In this document: positions 1 through 10,500 of the stretch, piece after piece
How the letters are laid out: the number at the start of each line of letters is the position of its first letter
How positions within the stretch are numbered: position 1 is the stretch's first letter
Notes under the pieces: generated by a model
Told to the model about the DNA's origin: nothing
The model's database searches: none
What the model saw: the letters and a program-made list of their open reading frames with translations, nothing else
Assembly (NCBI RefSeq): GCF_015732285.1
Contig: NZ_WIQU01000022.1
Span: 191,119 to 255,118, forward strand
Direction: 5' to 3'
Origin: Pectinatus frisingensis
GTDB lineage: Bacteria > Bacillota > Negativicutes > Selenomonadales > Selenomonadaceae
DNA length: 64,000 nucleotides
Translations under genes and position numbers: made by a program

Positions 1-1422
1 GTTTTGGGTTTTTTATCGGTTACGATAGCAGCGCTTATGGCAGCGTTTCCTCATAGTCTGTTCGGTGTGGAATGTGCATCTATTTTAGCAATTTTTACAG
101 GACAGGCATGGAATATGACTTTTAGTTTTTATCATTCGCTGATTACTATACCCAAGGATCTGACAGAAGCGTCGCAAATGTTGCATTTCAACGCTTGGCG
201 GAGATTTATTAATCTTGAATTGCCTATTTCGGCAATAGGATTGATTTGGAATGGCATGATGTCTTTTGGCGGCGGCTGGTTTTTTTTGGCAGCCAGCGAG
301 GCAATAAGTGTATTGGGTGAAGATATTCATCTGCCGGGAATAGGTTCATATTTGGCTGTCGCAGTTGATTCTGGTAATATTCAGGCCATGCTGTATGCGA
401 TGGTAACGATGCTGGTCATGATTTTATTAGTGGATCAGTTCTTTTGGCGGCCTTTGGTAGTGTGGGGGCAGCGTTTTAAGTTGGAATTATCTGAGTCTGA
501 TATTCAACCTACATCGTTCGTTTATAATATTTTGTATAAATCTTTTATTGTACAGTGGCTTTATCATAGATTATTCGTCCCATTGGGCCGGTCGGTTAAT
601 AAAATTGCCATGCGGTCGGTAGACAAAATAGATGATGTTTCTGAAATGTACAGAAAAACTCCCGAAGCATTAACCGGGCAAAGGATAGCCAAAGTAATTG
701 TAATTATATTTTTTATTTGGTTATTATACAAGCCCGCGATGGAAGCAACTGCTATGCTGTATAATATAGGCATGTCTGAAATAAGCGGGGCTTTTATGCT
801 GGGATTATGTACAGCAGGACGCGTTTTTACGGCTTTACTGCTTGGTGCGCTGTGGACAATTCCTGTAGGAGTTAAAATAGGGCTCAATCCTAAATTATCA
901 CAAAAAATGCAGCCAATAGTACAAATGGCCGCATCTTTTCCGGCAAACATGCTTTTTCCATTCATTACTATTCTATTTGTCCAGTACAATGTAGATTTTG
1001 AATATGGGTCAATTTTGCTGATGATGCTTGGCACTCAGTGGTATATATTATTTAATGTAATTGCCGGAGCAATGAGTATACCAAATGATTTATTGGAAGC
1101 AGCTGATGTTTTTGAATTAGCAGGCTGGAAAAAATGGCGCTCATTTATCCTTCCTAGTATATTTCCCAATCTGGTAACTGGTCTTATAACCGCGTCCGGT
1201 GGAGCATGGAACGCTAGTATTGTGTCAGAACTGGTCAGCTGGAAGGATATTACTCTGACGGCATCAGGAATCGGTGCTTATATAAACTCATCGACTTCAT
1301 CGGGCAATTGGAATGAAATTTTGGTGGGACTCACTGTTATGTGTGTGATAGTAGTATTCATAAATCATTTTCTTTGGCATAAATTATATTATTTAGCACA
1401 GACCAAATATCATTTAGATTGA
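1..1422 (+). CDS. ABC transporter permease, two-domain (5' end outside window)
   Basis: Membrane subunit of an ABC importer of the nitrate/sulfonate/taurine type. The reading frame is open to the left edge, so the N-terminus lies outside the window; 473 codons remain. Two copies of the permease domain are visible. Each has an EAA-type cytoplasmic loop that contacts the ATPase: EASQMLHFNAW near residue 57 and EAADVFELAGWKKW near residue 364. Hydrophobic segments surround both. The ATPase gene follows after 16 nt, so the two are co-transcribed. Single-chain permeases with two domains are known in this family in Firmicutes. The substrate cannot be read from the sequence, and no binding protein gene is in view. 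Confidence 0.85.
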   Translation, partial: VLGFLSVTIAALMAAFPHSLFGVECASILAIFTGQAWNMTFSFYHSLITIPKDLTEASQMLHFNAWRRFINLELPISAIGLIWNGMMSFGGGWFFLAASEAISVLGEDIHLPGIGSYLAVAVDSGNIQAMLYAMVTMLVMILLVDQFFWRPLVVWGQRFKLELSESDIQPTSFVYNILYKSFIVQWLYHRLFVPLGRSVNKIAMRSVDKIDDVSEMYRKTPEALTGQRIAKVIVIIFFIWLLYKPAMEATAMLYNIGMSEISGAFMLGLCTAGRVFTALLLGALWTIPVGVKIGLNPKLSQKMQPIVQMAASFPANMLFPFITILFVQYNVDFEYGSILLMMLGTQWYILFNVIAGAMSIPNDLLEAADVFELAGWKKWRSFILPSIFPNLVTGLITASGGAWNASIVSELVSWKDITLTASGIGAYINSSTSSGNWNEILVGLTVMCVIVVFINHFLWHKLYYLAQTKYHLD

Positions 1423-1438
1423 ATAGGAGAAGTTAAGA

Positions 1439-2713
1439 ATGGATAATTTACTGGAATTAAAAGGAATAAATAAAACGTTTAAAATAAAAGGCAGCGATGA
1501 TTCTGTTGTTTTGGAAGATATAAATCTCCAAGTGAAAGAGGGAGAATTTTTAGCAGTGCTTGGTCCGTCAGGATCAGGCAAATCAACATTGCTGCGTATA
1601 ATTGCAGGACTTATTCCCAGTACGAGCGGTACAGTGTCGTATCTTGGCAGGCAGATTCATGGGGTTAATCCCGGTGTGGCAATGGTTTTTCAGTCTTTTG
1701 CATTATTCCCCTGGCTTACTGTCGTAGAAAATGTAATGCTTGGCTTGGAACGAAAAAAAATGAGTACGGAAATGAAAAAGGAAAAGTCAATGCAGGTGCT
1801 TGACATAGTTGGGTTGGATGGTTTTGAAAATGCCTATCCTAAAGAACTTTCCGGCGGTATGCGGCAGCGTGTAGGTATTGGCCGGGCATTGGTCAGTGAA
1901 CCGGATATATTGTTGATGGATGAAGCTTTTTCAGCACTTGATGTACTTACGGCAGAAAATCTGCGTCGTGATTTATTGGAATTGTGGCTGGAAAAAAAGA
2001 TACCTACAAAATCTATTGTATTAATTACGCATGGAATTGAGGAAGCCGTGTATATGGCAGATAGAGCGGTAATTTTATCATCAGGACCGGCGACGATAAT
2101 TAAAAATATAAATATTGATTTACCGCGTTGGCGGGATAGAAAGTCAGCAGAATTTCTTGCTTATGTGGATGAAATATATTCAATAATGACAAAAAAGAAG
2201 GATAGAACTACACCGCTTCAGGTATTGTCAAAAAAAGATATAATTCCTGCCGTTTCGGCTGGTGCTTTAACCGGTTTCCTGGAGTTGCTGGAAGATTTGA
2301 ATGAAAAAACGGATCTGTATAAATTGGCAGATCGATTTGTAATGGATATGGAAGATTTTCTGCCTTTGATAGAAGCGTCAACCTTATTGCATTTTACTAA
2401 GGTTACGGAAGGTGATATTGAGCTGACTGATTATGGAACGGAATTTGCCCGAGCCAGTGTACTGGACAGAAAAAAACTTTTCCGCCGGCAGCTTTTGAAA
2501 CATGTACCATTTGTAAAAAAAATGTTGACTATTTTGCAGTCTAAATCAAATAAGCAGATGAATATAGAGTTTTTTGAAGAGTTATTAACGCGTACATTTG
2601 GTGAAACCGTAGCCCATCAACAATTAGAATGGCTGATTGGTTGGGAACGATATGCTGAACTCATTGAATATGATGATAATCGAGAAATAATTTATTTGGA
2701 AGAAAATGTATAA
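1439..2713 (+). CDS. ABC transporter ATP-binding protein with C-terminal AAA-associated domain
   Basis: Cytoplasmic ATPase that powers the permease encoded just upstream. The first ~250 residues are a standard ABC domain: Walker A GPSGSGKST (~43-51), Q-loop FQSFALFPW, signature LSGGMRQRVGIGRAL (~139-153), Walker B ILLMDEAFSALD and switch His in LITHGIEEA. The last ~170 residues are an extra helical region of the kind called AAA-associated C-terminal domain in nitrate/sulfonate-type ATPases. This makes the protein 424 residues instead of the usual ~250. The start ATG follows GGAGAAG. The extension is probably regulatory, but its role is inference. The operon appears to end here. Confidence 0.88.
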   Translation: MDNLLELKGINKTFKIKGSDDSVVLEDINLQVKEGEFLAVLGPSGSGKSTLLRIIAGLIPSTSGTVSYLGRQIHGVNPGVAMVFQSFALFPWLTVVENVMLGLERKKMSTEMKKEKSMQVLDIVGLDGFENAYPKELSGGMRQRVGIGRALVSEPDILLMDEAFSALDVLTAENLRRDLLELWLEKKIPTKSIVLITHGIEEAVYMADRAVILSSGPATIIKNINIDLPRWRDRKSAEFLAYVDEIYSIMTKKKDRTTPLQVLSKKDIIPAVSAGALTGFLELLEDLNEKTDLYKLADRFVMDMEDFLPLIEASTLLHFTKVTEGDIELTDYGTEFARASVLDRKKLFRRQLLKHVPFVKKMLTILQSKSNKQMNIEFFEELLTRTFGETVAHQQLEWLIGWERYAELIEYDDNREIIYLEENV

Positions 2714-2800
2714 TATTATGAAATAAAATCTTGCCGGAAAAAATCATTCGGAACGGGCCCATGTTACAGCAATAGAAAATATTCAAACAAGAAGGTAATT

Positions 2801-3781
2801 ATGGTGAAAAAAGTTATAGCTATTACGACGGGTGGTACCATTGCAATGAAATATGATAAAGCAGCCGGTGGATTAATTCCGGCGGTGAGCGGGGAAGATC
2901 TTTTGGAAGCAGTGCCGCCGCTTAAAGATATGGTACAAATTGAGGTGGTGGAATATTCAAATGTGCCTAGTGGACATATTACACCAAGGATGATGCTTGA
3001 GCTGGCAAAATTAATAGATATAAAAGCCAGTGACAGGGATGTTGCGGGAATTATTGTTACACATGGTACTGATACTATAGAAGAAACGGCTTATATGCTG
3101 GATTTGTCTGCACATACAAAAAAACCGATTTGTCTGACGGGAGCAATGAGGGGAGCATCGGATATGAGCTGGGATGGTCCGGGGAATATTTTGGCGGCAG
3201 TTAGGACGGTAATCAGCCCGGCTATGATTGGACAAGGGGTAACAGTGGTATTAAATAATCAAATACACGCGGCAAGTGAAGTTACAAAAACTCACTCAGT
3301 TAATACCGATACTTTTGCTTCACCATGGTGGGGACCGCTTGGTTACGTTTATGATGATTGTGTTGTAGTGAAACGACATCGGGCAAAACAGCAGAAAATT
3401 TATACGGATTCTCTGGAAGAAGATGTATATTTATTGAAGGTAACTGCCGGTATGGATGGTTTTTTGTTTGATTGCCTGGTCAAAAAAGGTGTAAAAGGAA
3501 TAGTGGTAGAGGGGTTTGGCTGTGGTAATGTACCACCGGCAGTGAAAAGAGGAATTGAATTGGCACGTCGACATGATATTCCGGTGGTCATGGCAACCCG
3601 TGTAACTGCAGGACGAGTTGCACCGGTATACAGCTATGAGGGCAGTGCGGGGTCACTGATTCCTGCCGGTGTTATTCTGGCTGGTGAAAGCAGTGGGCAA
3701 AAAGCGCGCCTTAAATTAATGCTGGCTTTGAAAGCGGCTGAAAATGATACTGAACTGCGGGCTTATTTTGAAGAAAGATAA
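2801..3781 (+). CDS. Asparaginase family protein (L-asparaginase)
   Basis: Hydrolyses L-asparagine to aspartate and ammonia. Both catalytic threonine motifs of the family are present: TTGGTIAMKYD near the N-terminus (~residues 9-19) and THGTDTIEETAY (~88-99), followed by TGAMR. The length of 326 residues is normal. There is no signal peptide, so it is probably cytoplasmic. The ATG is preceded by AGAAGG. It sits alone between the ABC genes and a GNAT gene with 87- and ~80-nt gaps. Whether it is type I or type II, and how much glutaminase activity it has, cannot be settled by eye. Confidence 0.9.
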   Translation: MVKKVIAITTGGTIAMKYDKAAGGLIPAVSGEDLLEAVPPLKDMVQIEVVEYSNVPSGHITPRMMLELAKLIDIKASDRDVAGIIVTHGTDTIEETAYMLDLSAHTKKPICLTGAMRGASDMSWDGPGNILAAVRTVISPAMIGQGVTVVLNNQIHAASEVTKTHSVNTDTFASPWWGPLGYVYDDCVVVKRHRAKQQKIYTDSLEEDVYLLKVTAGMDGFLFDCLVKKGVKGIVVEGFGCGNVPPAVKRGIELARRHDIPVVMATRVTAGRVAPVYSYEGSAGSLIPAGVILAGESSGQKARLKLMLALKAAENDTELRAYFEER

Positions 3782-3862
3782 ACAATATAGCCAGTTAATA
3801 ACAATATTAAGAGAAAGAAGCTGACAAAAATAAGTGGCGACGTCAGGTTAATTGAAGAATTA

Positions 3863-4600
3863 TTGCTTAATTCTGTTCCGGCATCAAAAACAGTGCTGTT
3901 GGATGGCTGGGTAATGCGATTGAACAATAATTATACTTATCGTGCTAATTGCGTTTGTCCTATTCGATATGCAAAAGAAGCAAAAATTGATGATAGGATA
4001 AAAATTTGTGAAAAACTTTTTGCTGATAATAAATTACCATCAGTTTTTAAGGTCACACCTGCGTTGCAAGAGGGTTTTGATGATATTTTATTATCACATG
4101 ATTATCATAATGTAAAGACAGTGCAGGTCATGTATCGTAAGCTGGAATATGAAAAATCAAACAGCTGTGCAGGATTAAGCTGTATGCATCGACCTGATCG
4201 TGAATGGTTAAACGCATCGGTCAGACTTTCAGGTATAAATTTGCCAGAATTAATAACTGTTCATTGTCAAAATCTGAAAAATATTGCTATTGAATCTATT
4301 TTTGTAAAAGTAACTGTCAATGGGAAAATAATAGGCTGTGGTTATGGGACAGTTGAACGTGGGTATGTTGGTATATACGATTTGCATGTGGACAATGATT
4401 ATCGTTGCAGGGGAATAGGCAGTGCTATTTGCAAAGCTGTTTTCAGCTATGGCATGACACAAAATGCCAAATCAGCTTATTTGATTGTTCATAGTAAAAA
4501 TGAAAATGCAATTTCATTATATTCACATATGGGATTTGCTGCACTTTATGAATATAATTTTTATTGCAGGGATTGGTCAAATTATAAAATTATTGACTGA
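3863..4600 (+). CDS. GNAT family N-acetyltransferase; start uncertain
   Basis: The C-terminal half is a GNAT fold: VKVTVNGKIIGCGYGTVE (beta strands) and then the acetyl-CoA loop RCRGIGSAICKAVF, followed by NENAISLYSHMGF. The N-terminal half carries GWVMRLNNNYTYRANCV, typical of two-domain GNAT proteins. The substrate is unknown. The first standard start codon in frame is TTG at 3863, but it has no good ribosome binding site. The frame stays open upstream to 3791 and encodes a family-like IEELLLNSVPA. A purine-rich GAGAAAGAAG at 3811-3820 directly abuts an in-frame CTG at 3821. The true start is therefore probably upstream and may not be ATG/GTG/TTG. Confidence 0.72.
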   Translation: MLNSVPASKTVLLDGWVMRLNNNYTYRANCVCPIRYAKEAKIDDRIKICEKLFADNKLPSVFKVTPALQEGFDDILLSHDYHNVKTVQVMYRKLEYEKSNSCAGLSCMHRPDREWLNASVRLSGINLPELITVHCQNLKNIAIESIFVKVTVNGKIIGCGYGTVERGYVGIYDLHVDNDYRCRGIGSAICKAVFSYGMTQNAKSAYLIVHSKNENAISLYSHMGFAALYEYNFYCRDWSNYKIID

Positions 4601-4620
4601 AAAATTCGGTTAAATACAAA

Positions 4621-4656
4621 TGGACTCCTCATCGTCGTTGAATAGATGGGAGTCCA
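4621..4656. terminator. Bidirectional terminator between GNAT gene and leuS
   Basis: Inverted repeat TGGACTCCTCATC / GATGGGAGTCCA (4621-4633 and 4645-4656) lies between two convergent genes. It is flanked by A-rich sequence on the left and T-containing sequence on the right, so it could stop transcription from both sides. Confidence 0.7.
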
Positions 4657-4678
4657 TTGTTGTTAAAGTATAAAAAAA

Positions 4679-7147
4679 TTATTTTACAACTATATTTACA
4701 AGTTTTTTAGGAATACAGATGGCTTTGATGATAGTTTTACCTTTAGTAAGTTCGTGAATTCGCGGCAGCTGAATAGCAAGCTCCTTGAGTTCATCTGCTC
4801 CGGCCTGCGCAGCAACAGTAATTTTGTCACGCACTTTGCCGTTTATCTGGATAACTATTTCCACCTTGTCAGCAAGTGTAGCTTTGATATCGCAGTTTGG
4901 CCAGGCAGCTTTATGGATACTGCCCGATTTGCCGATCCTGTGCCATAATTCTTCGGTAATATGCGGGGCAAAAGGTGCCAATAAAAGTAATAGTGAGGTG
5001 CCTGTTTCATTTATCAGCCCGGCCTGGACAGGTTTATCCTTTATGGCATAAAAAGCATTAACCAGTTCCATGATAGAGCTGATTGCCGTATTGAAATTGG
5101 ATCGTTCAGCGATATCTTCAGTGACCTTTTGTATTGTAATATGAAGAATACGGCGCAGTTCTTTTTCATCGTTGTTAAGCGCTGGTATATCAATGAGTTT
5201 GTTTTCTTTGACTATATCAGCATAATGTAAGATAATACGCCAAACGCGGTTTAAGAAACGCCAGGCACCATCGACACCCTGATCGCTCCACTCCAGATCA
5301 CGTTCCGGTGGTGCGGCAAACAATATAAATAGGCGGGCAGTATCAGCACCATATTTACCGATTATTTCTTCTGGGGAGACAACATTGCCAATCGATTTGC
5401 TCATTTTTGCACCATCTTTTATTACCATGCCCTGAGTAAGTAAATTGGTAAATGGTTCATCAAAATTTACCATTCCGGCATCTTTTAATACTTTGGTAAA
5501 AAAACGAGAATACAAAAGATGTAAGATAGCATGTTCAATGCCGCCGATATATTGATCGACAGGCAGCCATTTATTGACAAGTTCTTTAGAAAAAGGAGCT
5601 TGATTGTTCCTGGCATCGGCATAACGCATGTAATACCATGAAGAACAGATAAACGTATCCATGGTATCGGTTTCCCGTTTAGCTGGCCCACCGCAGTGTG
5701 GACAGATACAATTTACGAATTTTTCACTGTGGGCCAGTGGAGAGACTACTCCCGGAGCAAATTTTACATCTTCCGGTAATTTTACCGGAAGATCTTTTTC
5801 AGGAACAAGTACTGTGCCGCATTTTTTGCAGTAGATTACAGGAATTGGAGCGCCCCAATAACGCTGCCGTGATATCAGCCAATCACGCAGGCGATAATTT
5901 ATCCGTCGTTTGCCGCAATGATTTTTTTCCAGCCAGTCAATCATGGCTGGGATGGCTTTGCGGTTATTCATTCCGGTAAATTCACCCGAATTTATCAATA
6001 TACCGTCATCGGTATAGGCATCAGTCATATTGTCAATTGCTAAAGTATTGTCATTGTCAGTTATAACAATCTTTTTGCCAAGATTATATTTTCCGGCAAA
6101 CATCCAGTCACGGCTGTCATGGGTAGGAACGCCCATGACAGCACCAGTCCCGTATTCAAATAGTACATAATTGGCAACCCAGATGGGTACTTTTTCACCA
6201 TTGAATGGATTAATAGCATAAGCTCCGGTAAATATACCTTCTTTTTCTGATTTATCGGAAGTACGTTCAAGTTCACTTTGGTTGTGGACACGATCGATAA
6301 AATTGCGGATTTCAGCTTCATTTTTACGGCCTTTTATGAGTTTACCGACCAATGGGTGTTCTACAGCCAGCACCATATAACTTATGCCGAAAGCTGTATC
6401 AGGTCTTGTGGTATAGACCGTCACTTGTTCATCAAAGTCAGGAATAGCAAAATTTATTTCGGCACCTTCACTGCGGCCGATCCAATTATCCTGCATTGTT
6501 TTGACCCGATTAGGCCAGCCAGGCAGTTTTTTTAAATCTTTAAGCAGCGTATCGGCATAATCGGTTATTTTGAAAAACCATTGTTCCAGATCCTTTTTTA
6601 TTACCGGAGAATCACAGCGCCAGCAGCGTCCGTCGATAACCTGTTCATTGGCAAGAACGGTTTTACAGGAATCACACCAGTTAGCAGTGGCTTTTTTCTT
6701 GTAGGCAAGGCCTTGTTTATAAAATACTTCGAATAAGTATTGTGTCCAGTGGTAATAGTCGGGAGAACAGGTTTGTACGAGCCGACTCCAATCATAAGAA
6801 AGTCCCATACGCTTTTGCTGACAAATCATATTGTCCATATTGGAGTATGTCCAATCAGCAGGTTTAACGCCATGTTTTATAGCGGCATTTTCGGCCGGCA
6901 TACCGAATGCATCAAATCCCATGGGATGAAGGACATTAAATCCCTGCATTGTTTTAAAACGAGCGATAACATCACCAATTGAATAATTTCTCACATGTCC
7001 CATATGGAGATTGCCGGATGGATAAGGAAACATTTCCAATACATAATATTTTTCTTTGGTATTATTATCTTCTGTTTTATAGATGCCCCTTTTTTCCCAT
7101 TGATCCTGCCATTTTTTTTCTATTTCCTGTGGGCAATATTTGTCCAT
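4679..7147 (-). CDS. leuS: Leucyl-tRNA synthetase
   Basis: Charges tRNA-Leu with leucine in the cytoplasm. Class I signatures are clear: [17 protein letters not shown] (HIGH motif, ~residues 43-59) and KMSKSIGN (~580). Between them lie a zinc-binding Cys cluster ([12 protein letters not shown]), the editing domain ([12 protein letters not shown]) and the [11 protein letters not shown] region. The C-terminal anticodon-binding and [10 protein letters not shown] domain is complete. At 822 residues it is full length. The ATG at 7147 follows AAGGAGG. Expression is very probably controlled by the T-box leader immediately upstream. Confidence 0.97.
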   Translation of the reverse strand: MDKYCPQEIEKKWQDQWEKRGIYKTEDNNTKEKYYVLEMFPYPSGNLHMGHVRNYSIGDVIARFKTMQGFNVLHPMGFDAFGMPAENAAIKHGVKPADWTYSNMDNMICQQKRMGLSYDWSRLVQTCSPDYYHWTQYLFEVFYKQGLAYKKKATANWCDSCKTVLANEQVIDGRCWRCDSPVIKKDLEQWFFKITDYADTLLKDLKKLPGWPNRVKTMQDNWIGRSEGAEINFAIPDFDEQVTVYTTRPDTAFGISYMVLAVEHPLVGKLIKGRKNEAEIRNFIDRVHNQSELERTSDKSEKEGIFTGAYAINPFNGEKVPIWVANYVLFEYGTGAVMGVPTHDSRDWMFAGKYNLGKKIVITDNDNTLAIDNMTDAYTDDGILINSGEFTGMNNRKAIPAMIDWLEKNHCGKRRINYRLRDWLISRQRYWGAPIPVIYCKKCGTVLVPEKDLPVKLPEDVKFAPGVVSPLAHSEKFVNCICPHCGGPAKRETDTMDTFICSSWYYMRYADARNNQAPFSKELVNKWLPVDQYIGGIEHAILHLLYSRFFTKVLKDAGMVNFDEPFTNLLTQGMVIKDGAKMSKSIGNVVSPEEIIGKYGADTARLFILFAAPPERDLEWSDQGVDGAWRFLNRVWRIILHYADIVKENKLIDIPALNNDEKELRRILHITIQKVTEDIAERSNFNTAISSIMELVNAFYAIKDKPVQAGLINETGTSLLLLLAPFAPHITEELWHRIGKSGSIHKAAWPNCDIKATLADKVEIVIQINGKVRDKITVAAQAGADELKELAIQLPRIHELTKGKTIIKAICIPKKLVNIVVK

Positions 7148-7163
7148 TTGATTTCCTCCTTAA

Positions 7164-7394
7164 AATAAAAAAATCCCTGGCAAAAGCCAAGGACGACAAT
7201 GTCGCGGTACCACCCTGATTGACAGTAAACTGTCCACTTTGTATATTAACGCTATCAACGCCGGTTTTCCGGAAGCCTCAGCAGTGAGTTCAAACTGGAT
7301 AAATGCCGGTTTGCAGCGTCCAACGGCTCTCTGAAAGATATCGCAGCTTTACTATTCTGTGTCATAAGCAGATTTGTTTGTTAAGTTATAAACT
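7164..7394 (-). promoter_or_regulatory. T-box leader of leuS (tRNA-Leu responsive)
   Basis: The minus strand holds the invariant T-box sequence GGGTGGTACCGCG (plus 7203-7215) and then a terminator stem CCTTGGC/GCCAGGG (plus 7174-7193) ending in a T run, just before the leuS ribosome binding site. Upstream is a long structured Stem I region. A CTC leucine codon at plus 7286-7288, in GAACTCACTG context, is the likely specifier. Uncharged tRNA-Leu would pair with the specifier and the T-box bulge and allow read-through. The specifier assignment is inferred; the T-box itself is unmistakable. Confidence 0.93.
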
Positions 7395-7400
7395 TTTTTT

Positions 7401-7429
7401 ATTATAAAGGCACTGATGCGGAAAGTCAA
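7401..7429 (-). promoter_or_regulatory. Promoter of the leuS T-box transcript
   Basis: On the minus strand TTGACT (plus 7424-7429) and TATAAT (plus 7401-7406) are 17 bp apart, a near-consensus sigma-70/sigma-A promoter. Its start point near 7394 begins the T-box leader. Confidence 0.85.
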
Positions 7430-7534
7430 CATAGCAGAAATCTTACCCGCCATTTCCTAAAAATTGGCTATATGATAAAATACTAAATATAAGCTCAGAA
7501 ATAACAGCAGATAAAATCAGAGGTAAATAAATAT

Positions 7535-10500
7535 ATGCAGGAAATTAATAATCAAGAACAGTTTGTACATTTGCATGTGCATACTGAGTACAGCTTGCTT
7601 GACGGGGCAAGCCGGATAAAAAAATTAGCGGCGGCTGCCAAACGTATGGGGATGCCGGCTATTGCCATAACAGATCACGGCAATATGTATGGCGTTGTTG
7701 AGTTTTATAAAGCAGCCAAATCTGAAGGAATAAAGCCCATTATTGGCTGTGAAGTTTATGTAGCACCAAAAAAGCGTCAGGAAAATTTTGAAGTTAACGG
7801 AGTACGCTATTATCATCTTATACTGTTGGCTGAGAATGCAGTAGGTTACAAAAATCTGGTAAAATTGGTTTCTTTGGCTAATATTGAAGGCATGTATTAT
7901 AAACCGCGTGTCGATAAGGAACTTTTGCGCAGATATCATGAAGGTATAATTGCATTAAGTGCCTGTATAGCCGGTGAAATTCCTCAGGCTATCCTGAATG
8001 GTGACAGCATACGGGTGAAAGATGTTTTGAAAGAATACGTAGATATTTTTGGCAGGGATAATTTTTTTCTGGAAGTACAAGACCATGGTCTGCCGGAAGA
8101 AGCCAAAGTTGACGCTGCTCTAGCCGAATTGGCGGAAGAATACGGACTGAATTTGGTCGCAACTAACGATATTCATTATTTAAATAAGTCTGACAGTGAG
8201 TTTCATGACGTGTTATTGTGTATCCAGACTGGTAAAACCTTAGCTGATACAGATAGAATGAGATTTTTTAGTGATGAATATTATTTAAAGTCGCCGCAGG
8301 AGATGCAGAAACTTTTTGCTGCTTATCCGTCAGCTATCAGTAATTCATTGAAAATAGCCGAGCGCTGTAATGTTGAATTTGAATTTGGACATTTGCATTT
8401 GCCACAGTTTCCCTTACCGGACGGGATGACGGACAAACAATATTTGCGCGATTTGTGTGAAAAAAATCTGCCGGGGTGTTATGCGAAAATAACAGATACT
8501 GTAAAAAAAAGGCTTGAGTATGAGCTGGGCATAATAAATCATATGGGTTATGACAGTTATTTTTTGATCGTCTGGGATTTTATCAATTTTGCTCGCAAAA
8601 ATGGCATTGCTGTGGGCCCGGGCCGCGGCTCGGCCGCCGGCAGTATCGTAGCTTATTTATTGGGGATAACTGATATTGATCCATTAAAATATGATTTGTT
8701 GTTTGAAAGGTTTTTGAATCCGGAACGGGTGACAATGCCGGATATTGATATTGATTTTTGTTATATCAGGCGCGAAGAGGTTATTGAGTATGTTAAACAG
8801 CGTTATGGTGAAGATCATGTTGCTCAGATAATAACATTCGGAACGATGGCGGCTCGGGGTGCTATTCGCGATGTCGGCAGAGTTATGGATATTCCGTATA
8901 ATGATGTTGATAAAGTGGCTAAAATGATTCCTGCTGAACTGGGAATGACACTTGATAAAGCACTAAAAGAATCGAAAGATTTGAATAGAATTTATGAGGA
9001 AAATACACAAATTCATCGCTTGATCGATTTTGCTAAAGATATTGAAGGAATGCCGCGCCATTCATCGACACATGCTGCCGGTATAGTGATCGCGCGTAAT
9101 CCGCTTACGGATTATGTACCGGTTCAGATGTCGGAAGGAACGCTGGTAACGCAGTATGATAAAGATTATGTGGAAGAACTCGGACTTTTAAAAATGGACT
9201 TTTTGGGACTCAGGACACTTACGGTAATCGGCGATACCATAAAAAACATCAAAATTACTAAAAATATTGATATTGATTTGCACAATATCCCTTTGGATGA
9301 TAAAAAAACTTCGGAAATGCTTTGCAGGGGCGATACATGCGGTGTGTTTCAAATGGAATCATCTGGTATGACGGCGCTGGTAAAGGATTTACAGCCGGAA
9401 GATTTTTCTGACCTGATACCTTTGGTAGCTTTGTATCGTCCAGGACCGCTGGGCAGTGGAATGGTAACAGATTTTATCAATGGGCGGCACGGCAAAAAAA
9501 AGGTGACGTATATGCATCCGTTGCTTGAACCTATACTGAAAGAAACATTCGGCGTGGTATTATATCAAGAACAGGTAATGCAAATAGTGCAGGTCCTGGC
9601 AGGTTTTACCCTGGGGCAGGCTGATATCCTGCGTCGGGCTATGGGTAAAAAAAAGCATGATGTGCTAATGGCACAAAAAGAAAATTTTTTGTCAGGAACT
9701 GCCAAAAAAAATATCAATAAAAATTTGGCGGAAAAAATTTTTGATTTATTGGTAAACTTTGCTGATTATGGATTCAATAAGTCGCACAGTGCCGCTTATG
9801 CATTGGTGGCATATCAAACGGCTTATTTGAAAGCACATTTTCCATATGAATTTATGGCGGCAATGTTGACTAGTTTTATGGCAAATGCTGATAAAATTAA
9901 GAATTATATTGAGCAATGTCAGCATATGGGGATAAAGATTTTGCCGCCAGATATAAATTTAAGCGGTGCGTCATTTACAGCTGATGTTGAAATAGGTGGT
10001 ATCAGATTTGGTTTGGCAGCTATTAAGAATGTTGGTGAAACCGCAATGCATGACATAATTACCATTCGTGAGAAAGATGGCTTGTTTAAATCCGTAATGG
10101 ATTTTTGCTGTCGTGTCGACAGCAGAGTCGTCAATAAACGTACTTTGGAATATTTAATACGATGCGGAGCTTTTGATTCCTTTGGAAATAAACGTTCACA
10201 GCTTTTGACAGTTCTTGATCAATTGGTTGATACGGCTTTAATAAAACGCAAAGACGCTGATAGCGGACAATTATCATTATTTGGAGAGACACCGATTGAA
10301 CAGGAAAAGATAGAACTGCCGGATATGGATGAACTGCCATTGCTGGAAAGGCTGAATTGGGAAAAAGAAATAACGGGATTTTATATTACGGGCCATCCGC
10401 TCGACTTATATCGCTCTAAATTAAAGCATATAAAATCAGCAGCTCAGCTGATTGAAGAAAAAGTTTCGGAAAATGCTCATGTGCGTATTGCCGGTATTAT

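Noticed and set aside
564-1034. 156-codon minus-strand frame within the permease gene
   Set aside because: It is antisense to a clear permease coding sequence and has no recognisable domain.
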